DNA from: an uncultured bacterium
Lineage (GTDB): Bacteria > Cyanobacteriota > Vampirovibrionia > Gastranaerophilales > Gastranaerophilaceae
NCBI GenBank assembly: GCA_905211505.1
Contig: CAJMAX010000029.1
Coordinates: forward strand, 1-13,786
Reading direction: 5' to 3'
DNA: 13,786 bases
The notes under the pieces are model-generated. The model had not been told where the DNA came from, ran no database searches, and saw only the letters and a list, made by a program, of their open reading frames with translations. Position numbers and translations under genes: made by a program. Positions 8,897-13,786 of the stretch are shown here, in pieces; the first letter of the stretch is position 1; each line of letters begins with the position of its first letter.

Positions 8897-9313
8897 TTAA
8901 TTCATATCGCTAACACTTGGAACATAATATTGGAAGTTATCAGGTTCGTTGTTTGGAAAAACAAGAGAAAATGGCTGGTTTTGTCTTATTAAACCTGAAC
9001 GACCCTTATATACTGCTTGATATTCTTTTTCAATAGGCAGACTTTCTTCTTGAAAATTAACATAACTCACAGGAATAAAAACAAATCCGCCATTATTTTG
9101 AGGAACGACTTTTCCAGTTACCTGGAACCCTTGAAATAACATTAAATCGTAGTCTAATCTCGTATTAGCATTCATTTGTATATGCAAAACCTGAGGCGGA
9201 TTATTAGTTTGAAAATCCTCCAACGCAGAAACTTGAATAGTTTTAGCTTCTGTAGTTTGCATCAAGCATAAAGATAGAATAAGTCCAATAATTACTCCAA
9301 ATAACTTTTTCAT
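8897..9313 (-). CDS. Secreted hypothetical protein, short paralog
   Basis: The 138-residue product has an N-terminal signal peptide: KK, a hydrophobic core (about 4-18) and likely signal peptidase I cleavage after TEA (21-23). Cys16 is not in a proper lipobox (LSLC lacks the small residue before Cys), so a lipoprotein is unlikely. The mature part is probably beta-rich, contains ALxxFxTxNPP (30-40) and ends with a NQPFSLVFP segment (112-120). Residues 23-70 align without gaps to the same positions of the upstream 204-residue protein with 16 of 48 identities, so the two are paralogs. AAGGAG (9323-9328) lies 9 nt before the ATG. It is second in a two-gene unit, 38 bp after its partner. No family is recognised; export to periplasm or surface is inferred. 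Confidence 0.75.
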   Translation of the reverse strand: MKKLFGVIIGLILSLCLMQTTEAKTIQVSALEDFQTNNPPQVLHIQMNANTRLDYDLMLFQGFQVTGKVVPQNNGGFVFIPVSYVNFQEESLPIEKEYQAVYKGRSGLIRQNQPFSLVFPNNEPDNFQYYVPSVSDMN

Positions 9314-9351
9314 TTTATATTACTCCTTTTTATAATATTACTAGTAAAAAT

Positions 9352-9966
9352 TTACTTTTTGTCTTTTTGTTCATCTTCTTTATCTGAATCTTTATCCGCA
9401 TTTGGGAATTTTAAATAAAAAATTTGAGACTTTTTAATTTCTAAATCCTCACCTTTTTCTACATAAGAAAATGGAGATGCCTGATATACAGATTTAGCTG
9501 AAGATTTTATTCTATTTTCACCATTATTGTTAACAGCGCCATCCACAGCCGCAGCACCCATAGATAAACCTTTTACAAAGAAGTTACCTACACCTAAAGC
9601 CGCATTTTTAGCAAGCTGTTTTTTATCAAGCGGTTCAGTATATGATGCCACAATATTCGATTTAATATCGTGTGTTATTCCATCTGCCCCCATATAAAAA
9701 TTAGGTTTAAATGAAAAACTTGCATCACGTTTTAATCTTTTTGGACTAACGACATCAACCAAATCTCCTTGAATAACATCTCCTGCCTTTAAAGTAATCT
9801 CATTTGACAAAGCCATTGGTTCATTCAATTTGACTATAATTGAAGCCGGCGGGTTCGCTGTTGAAAAAGCAGATAACGCTTCAACTTCAACAGTTTGAGC
9901 CAATACCAGATTATATACACCTGATAATACTACTAAAAAACATGAATATAAAAATTTTTGCCACAT
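9352..9966 (-). CDS. Secreted hypothetical protein, long paralog
   Basis: A 204-residue exported protein with a signal peptide (hydrophobic about 5-22, likely cleavage after VLA at 21-23). The first mature domain shares ALxxFxTxNPP (30-40) and KxGDVIxGDLVDVVSPKRLKRD-like beta strands (60-81) with the downstream paralog. Unlike the paralog it has a Gly/Ala-rich, perhaps helical or membrane-touching insert (about 118-147) and a highly charged Lys/Asp/Glu tail (190-204). A segment KSQIFYLKFPN (179-189) matches the paralog's C-terminal NQPFSLVFPN. AGGTGG (9971-9976) precedes the ATG by 4 nt. It is the first gene of the pair, with its own promoter starting 14 bp past the uvrA stop. Function unknown; the GDxIxG-type strands suggest an envelope beta domain, which is inference. 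Confidence 0.75.
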   Translation of the reverse strand: MWQKFLYSCFLVVLSGVYNLVLAQTVEVEALSAFSTANPPASIIVKLNEPMALSNEITLKAGDVIQGDLVDVVSPKRLKRDASFSFKPNFYMGADGITHDIKSNIVASYTEPLDKKQLAKNAALGVGNFFVKGLSMGAAAVDGAVNNNGENRIKSSAKSVYQASPFSYVEKGEDLEIKKSQIFYLKFPNADKDSDKEDEQKDKK

Positions 9967-9990
9967 AAATCCACCTATTCTTTAAAAGAT

Positions 9991-10019
9991 ATAATACCAG
10001 AACTTAAAAGAAATAGCAA
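9991..10019 (-). promoter_or_regulatory. Promoter of the secreted-paralog pair
   Basis: On the minus strand TTGCTA (10014-10019), 17 bp, then TGG-TATTAT with the hexamer at 9991-9996: good spacing plus an extended TGn -10. The start site would be near 9984 with a leader of about 18 nt. No uvrA terminator is visible before it, so read-through from uvrA could add to expression. Confidence 0.6.
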
Positions 10020-10032
10020 ATATTCAATTATA

Positions 10033-12867
10033 TCAAAGTTTTCCCAGATATTTTTTCAAATATTTCCCGGTATAAGAATCTTTACAATTCATAATATCCT
10101 GCGGAGTCCCCTGAGCCACAATTCTACCACCATCAATACCACCCTCGGGGCCAAGATCAATAATATGGTCTGCAATTTTAATCAAATCCAGATTATGCTC
10201 AATCATAAGTATAGTGTTACCCTGATCTGCCAAGGCCTGCAGAATTTTCACCAATTTATCCAAATCTGCCCAGTGAAGTCCCACTGAAGGCTCATCTAAA
10301 AGATAGAGAGTTTTACCTGTAGAACGCTTATTGAGTTCAGAGGCAAGTTTTATACGCTGAGCCTCTCCTCCGGACAAAGTTGTCGCACTTTGACCGAGTT
10401 TCATATAATCCAAACCTACATCATTCAACGTTTGCAGCTTATTTTTAATAGCAGGTATATTCTCAAAAAATTCTAAAGCTTCTTTTACACTCATATCCAG
10501 AACATCTGCAATTGTTTTACCTTTATACTTAACCTCTAAAGTTTCACGATTATAACGCTTTCCTTTACAGATATCACATTTTACATAGACATCTGATAAA
10601 AAGTTCATCTCAATTTTTAAAAGACCGTCTCCCTTACAAGCCTCACATCTTCCGCCTTTTACGTTAAAACTAAACCTGCCGGGTTTATACCCGCGAACTT
10701 TTGACTCATTTGTTTTTGCAAAAAGTTCTCTTATTGGAGTAAAGACATCAGTATATGTCGCAGGATTAGAACGAGGAGTTCTTCCTATTGGAGATTGGTC
10801 AATATCTATTATCTTATCAATATTTTCAAAACCGGTAATCTCATCCACCCCTTGAGGTTTAGGCTTATTTTTTCTCAATTTATGAACAGCATATTCATAT
10901 AATAATTCTTGCATCAAGGTTGATTTACCGCTACCGGAGACTCCTGTAAGAATTACGATTTTTCCAAGAGGAATATCTACATCTACATTTTTTAAATTAT
11001 TAAGATAAGCATTTCTGACCTGTAAAAATTGACCATTTCCATCACGAATTTTATCAGGAATTGGAATAAATTTTTCCCCGCTTAAATATTTACCTGTAAT
11101 AGATTTTTTTGCAGAAATTATATCTTCAACACTTCCTTGAGCTATAATCTCGCCACCGGCAATCCCGGCTCTTGGGCCAATATCTACAATATAATCTGCA
11201 CTTCTGATTGTATCCTCATCGTGCTCAACAACAATCAATGTATTACCTAAATTTCGAAGCTTAAATAATGTCTTTATAAGCATATCATTATCGCGCTGAT
11301 GTAACCCGATTGACGGTTCATCTAAAACATATAAAACCCCGCTTAATCCGCTACCTATTTGAGAAGCCAAACGAATACGCTGAGATTCCCCGCCGGACAA
11401 AGTTCCTGCCATACGTGCCAAATCCAGATAATGCAGACCTACATCAATTAAAAACTTCAAACGTTCACGAATTTCATCCAATATTTGTTTTGCTATTTTC
11501 AGCTGGAATTCATTTAAATCTAAATATAAATCCGTAATAAATTGAAATTCATCATCAATAGACATTCTGGTAAAGTCATAAATATTTTTATCCCTGATTT
11601 TTACAGCCAGCGGAAACGGCTTTAACCTTGCACCACCGCAGGCAGGACAAGGCTTTGCAACCATGAATTTTTCAATTTCTTCACGCCAATAGTCACCATT
11701 TGCATCATTATAACGTTTTTCCAAAAATGGAATAACCCCGACAAAAGGCTGAACATTAGTTTGATATCTATGAGTTCCAAATTGCTGCACTCTAATCTTT
11801 ATAGGCTCTTTAGTTCCATATAAAATAATTTTCTGCTGCTCAGAAGATAAATCTTTAAAAGGGGTATCCATATCTATAGAACAAGCCTGACAAACCGATG
11901 ACAACAAATCACTATAATAAGTAGTTGCACTTCTCGTTGCCCACGCATAAATTGCCCCCTCATTAAGAGATTTAGACTTATCCGGAACAACTAAATCAGG
12001 GTCTACAATAAAATCAGCCCCTAATCCGGAACATCTTTCACAAGCACCGTACGGAGCATTGAAAGAAAAAATTCGTGGAGTTAATTCTTCAAAACTCAAA
12101 TTGCAATCCGGACATGCCAGCTTTTCACTAAAAACAATTTCTTTGTCACCAACGACATCAACAATCATAATCCCATCTGCTTTTTTTAAAGCAATTTGAA
12201 CACTATCTGCAATTCTTGATGATGCAGACTCTTTGACAACAATTCTGTCAACCACAACACTTATGTCATGTTTTTTAGTTTTGGCAAGTTCAATCTCGTC
12301 ATCGTCAAGATTGTAAACTTCACCATCAACTTTTACACGAACAAAGCCTTCTTGTTTTAATTCCTCAAAAGTAGATGAATATTCACCTTTTTTTCCCCGA
12401 ACAATTGGAGCTAGAATTTGAATCTTAACACTTTCTCCAAGCTGCAAAATTTTATTAACAATTTCATCCAGAGTTTGAGGTTTTATTTTTTTTCCGCAGG
12501 ATGGACAGTATGGAACCCCGACCCGTGCATACAACAGCCTTAAATAATCATATATTTCAGTAATTGTCCCCACTGTAGAACGCGGATTATTACTTTTAGA
12601 TTTCTGATCGATAGATATAGCAGGGGACAGTCCGTCAATATATTCAACATTTGGCTTATCCATCTGCCCCAAGAACTGTCTTGCATAGGTAGATAAACTC
12701 TCAATATAACGACGTTGACCTTCTGCAAAAATCGTATCAAAAGCCAACGAACTTTTCCCGGAACCTGAGACTCCTGTAAAAACTACAAGTTCATTCTTTG
12801 GAATTTCTAATGATACATTTTTTAAATTATGCTCTTTAGCACCTACTATTTTAATCTTATCAGCCAT
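10033..12867 (-). CDS. uvrA: Excinuclease ABC subunit A (UvrA)
   Basis: DNA damage sensor of nucleotide excision repair; a UvrA dimer loads UvrB at lesions. The 944-residue length is normal. Two ABC ATPase modules are complete: Walker A GVSGSGKS at 32-39 and again after T641 (GVSGSGKS, 642-649), signatures LSGGE at 490-494 and 831-835, and LDEP Walker B at 515-518 and 857-860. Zinc sites are intact: C252/C255/C276/C279 and the C-terminal damage-contacting finger C741/C744/C764/C767; further CxxC pairs are at 121/124 and 407/410 as in many UvrAs. The start MADKIKIVGAKEHNL is family-typical and no other Met fits. No Shine-Dalgarno precedes it, and the best promoter places transcription start 0-3 nt before the ATG. 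uvrB is not in the window, which is common. It is divergent from the 217-residue gene. Confidence 0.98.
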   Translation of the reverse strand: MADKIKIVGAKEHNLKNVSLEIPKNELVVFTGVSGSGKSSLAFDTIFAEGQRRYIESLSTYARQFLGQMDKPNVEYIDGLSPAISIDQKSKSNNPRSTVGTITEIYDYLRLLYARVGVPYCPSCGKKIKPQTLDEIVNKILQLGESVKIQILAPIVRGKKGEYSSTFEELKQEGFVRVKVDGEVYNLDDDEIELAKTKKHDISVVVDRIVVKESASSRIADSVQIALKKADGIMIVDVVGDKEIVFSEKLACPDCNLSFEELTPRIFSFNAPYGACERCSGLGADFIVDPDLVVPDKSKSLNEGAIYAWATRSATTYYSDLLSSVCQACSIDMDTPFKDLSSEQQKIILYGTKEPIKIRVQQFGTHRYQTNVQPFVGVIPFLEKRYNDANGDYWREEIEKFMVAKPCPACGGARLKPFPLAVKIRDKNIYDFTRMSIDDEFQFITDLYLDLNEFQLKIAKQILDEIRERLKFLIDVGLHYLDLARMAGTLSGGESQRIRLASQIGSGLSGVLYVLDEPSIGLHQRDNDMLIKTLFKLRNLGNTLIVVEHDEDTIRSADYIVDIGPRAGIAGGEIIAQGSVEDIISAKKSITGKYLSGEKFIPIPDKIRDGNGQFLQVRNAYLNNLKNVDVDIPLGKIVILTGVSGSGKSTLMQELLYEYAVHKLRKNKPKPQGVDEITGFENIDKIIDIDQSPIGRTPRSNPATYTDVFTPIRELFAKTNESKVRGYKPGRFSFNVKGGRCEACKGDGLLKIEMNFLSDVYVKCDICKGKRYNRETLEVKYKGKTIADVLDMSVKEALEFFENIPAIKNKLQTLNDVGLDYMKLGQSATTLSGGEAQRIKLASELNKRSTGKTLYLLDEPSVGLHWADLDKLVKILQALADQGNTILMIEHNLDLIKIADHIIDLGPEGGIDGGRIVAQGTPQDIMNCKDSYTGKYLKKYLGKL

Positions 12868-12876
12868 AACAACATG

Positions 12877-12905
12877 ATTATGATACGATAATAAACATTT
12901 TTCAA
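12877..12905 (-). promoter_or_regulatory. uvrA promoter, nearly leaderless transcript
   Basis: Minus strand TTGAAA (12900-12905), 17 bp, CATAAT (12877-12882), each one mismatch from consensus. The expected start site (12867-12871) gives a leader of about 0-3 nt before the uvrA ATG at 12867. I see no LexA-type palindrome. Confidence 0.55.
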
Positions 12906-12921
12906 ATATTCTCTCACGAAC

Positions 12922-12950
12922 TTTACAATTCTGGCAAAAAATGATATAAT
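12922..12950 (+). promoter_or_regulatory. Strong promoter of the 217-residue protein gene
   Basis: TTTACA (12922-12927), 17 bp, TATAAT (12945-12950), with an extended TGA just before the -10 (12942-12944). It is the best sigma70-like promoter in the window. Transcription should begin near 12957, leaving a leader of about 63 nt. Confidence 0.7.
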
Positions 12951-12990
12951 ATCGGCAGTCCTAGCCAGATTGAAAAGTTTTTAAATATTG

Positions 12991-13010
12991 TCCTTTTTAG
13001 CATGAAAGGA
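12991..13010 (+). promoter_or_regulatory. Leader hairpin masking the SD; embedded mini-ORF
   Basis: TCCTTT (12991-12996) pairs with AAAGGA (13005-13010), the SD lying 9 nt before the ATG at 13020, with an 8-nt loop. The loop also carries an ATG (13002-13004) that opens a three-codon frame ATG-AAA-GGA-TAA across the SD. Both would affect translation of the downstream gene if formed in the RNA. Confidence 0.5.
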
Positions 13011-13019
13011 TAATTAATT

Positions 13020-13673
13020 ATGGGAAAAAAATCTAAATACCCTGAGTACTCAAGCGGAACAATCACTGTTAACGGGAGAGACGTATCTACAACCAAAAGA
13101 GATAAAGATAATAATATTGTAAGTTCTAACTACAATATGTCTAAAACTGAAAAAAAAATATATGATTCTATCCAAAACAATCTAAATTCTTCATTAGGAA
13201 ACCTTTTCAAAATCTCAGATAACCAAAGAAAAGAGTGGAATAAACAGCTAAACGCAATAAAACAACAAGGAACAAAACAAATTGACAGTATTTACAAACC
13301 TATGGAAAACAATCTAAAAAATGATATTTCCGCAAGATTTGGGAATTTGGATAATTCTATTTTCCTTGATAACCTAAACAAAATTACAGACAAAAGAGCC
13401 GAGGCTGTAGCTGATTTAAGCGATAGTATATTAGCAACACAAAACAATTTATATTCCGAAGAACTAAGAAACAGAATAAATACCATAACTCTATTAAATA
13501 ATTTAAATTCTGCAATGAATTCAAATATTCTAAACTTTGCAACAGCAGCAAATTCAAATGCAAATTCAGGAAATTCATATAACAATGCCGCATATAACGC
13601 AAATGCATCCTCAGGTTCATGGGTTTCTGATGCTCTAAACTTTGGCGGAACAATGCTATCTTTCCTTTCCTGA
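13020..13673 (+). CDS. Hypothetical coiled protein, weakly phage-virion-like
   Basis: A 217-residue protein I cannot assign. It has a basic N terminus (MGKKSKYP), a short beta-like segment (about 11-37), a long helical, coiled-coil-like middle (about 40-165) rich in Lys/Asn/Gln, and a low-complexity Asn/Ser/Ala tail (about 173-200) ending in a Gly/Trp/Phe-containing hydrophobic end (WVSDALNFGGTMLSFLS). There is no signal peptide. The middle pattern (RFGNLDNS, then repeated R-x-x-A positions, then LNNLNSAMNSN) resembles in layout small virion or tail-associated proteins I have seen in phages; this is a pattern impression only. No other phage genes are here. The start follows GAAAGGA with a 9-nt gap behind a strong promoter, and a textbook terminator closes it, so it is a single-gene unit with its own controls. 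Confidence 0.75.
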   Translation: MGKKSKYPEYSSGTITVNGRDVSTTKRDKDNNIVSSNYNMSKTEKKIYDSIQNNLNSSLGNLFKISDNQRKEWNKQLNAIKQQGTKQIDSIYKPMENNLKNDISARFGNLDNSIFLDNLNKITDKRAEAVADLSDSILATQNNLYSEELRNRINTITLLNNLNSAMNSNILNFATAANSNANSGNSYNNAAYNANASSGSWVSDALNFGGTMLSFLS

Positions 13674-13679
13674 TAGCGC

Positions 13680-13713
13680 AAATAAAGGGGATAGCTACCT
13701 CCCCTTTATTTTT
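13680..13713 (+). terminator. Rho-independent terminator of the 217-residue gene
   Basis: A 12-bp stem (13680-13691 with 13700-13711: AAATAAAGGGGA / TCCCCTTTATTT) with an 8-nt loop and T-run through 13713, beginning 7 bp after the TGA stop. Confidence 0.92.
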
Positions 13714-13786
13714 ATAAATGTGAAGATATGTAACAAACTTAACCCTCTTAAGCAAATATTTATTATATATATACTTTATATATACA
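13714..13786. other. AT-rich end of window, no gene seen
   Basis: These 73 bp are very AT-rich and end in TA-alternating tracts (TATATATATA and TATATATA). They probably belong to the upstream region of a gene outside the window; no ORF or clear promoter can be fixed. Confidence 0.5.

Noticed and set aside
9246..9272. Lipobox at Cys16 of the short secreted paralog
   Set aside because: The residue before Cys is Leu, not Gly/Ala/Ser, and a signal peptidase I site (TEA) follows.
9958..10287. Rightward 109-codon frame over the 3' end of uvrA
   Set aside because: It is antisense to the conserved C-terminal ATPase of UvrA and covers the promoter of the paralog pair; no family features.
13292..13755. 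Leftward frames of 129 and 123 codons opposite the 217-residue gene
   Set aside because: The rightward gene has promoter, SD and terminator in the right places; the leftward frames have none and one runs through the terminator.

Overview
The window looks like ordinary chromosome from a low-GC bacterium. TGG is used for Trp and TGA as a real stop (the last gene ends in TGA), so the code is standard and a Mollicute is excluded. Sigma70-type promoters are readable, and genes sit singly or in pairs on both strands with strong hairpin terminators between them. The gene styles and overall feel (an archaeal/cyanobacterial-type S-adenosylhomocysteine hydrolase, a giant amylase-family protein starting with a '...NIAFGG' leader, small secreted orphans) suggest a host-associated non-photosynthetic cyanobacterial relative (Melainabacteria / Gastranaerophilales). 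That placement is inference and was not tested by any search.

Layout. 1-372: a perfect 42-bp palindrome (terminator) next to a leftward small protein with three internal 12-residue repeats. 373-715: gene-free, with a REP-like hairpin repeat and the probable ychF promoter. 716-1813: ychF (+), ending in a 15-bp-stem terminator. 1893-6062: a leftward 1389-residue GH13 (alpha-amylase family) protein with intact catalytic motifs but very long insertions and a GTG start. 6063-6238: divergent promoter region. 6239-7507: ahcY (+). 7508-7708: 3' region with a second REP-like copy nested inside a 14-bp inverted repeat, then a bidirectional terminator. 7709-8767: a leftward TerC/DUF475-type membrane protein. 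8897-9966: a leftward two-gene unit of secreted paralogous proteins of unknown role. 10033-12867: uvrA (leftward), possibly made from a leaderless or nearly leaderless mRNA. 12868-13019: divergent promoters. 13020-13673: a rightward 217-residue coiled protein with a Ser/Asn/Ala-rich tail, weakly phage-virion-like, behind a leader hairpin that covers its ribosome binding site. 13680-13786: terminator and AT-rich DNA.

The genes do not form one pathway: translation-associated ATPase, alpha-glucan enzyme, methyl-cycle enzyme, membrane protein and DNA repair each have their own promoter or terminator. I see no CRISPR array, tRNA, rRNA, transposase or clear defence system. The best leads for novelty are the interrupted GH13 barrel, the secreted paralog pair, the triple-repeat mini-protein, the covarying REP-like repeats and the 217-residue protein with its leader.
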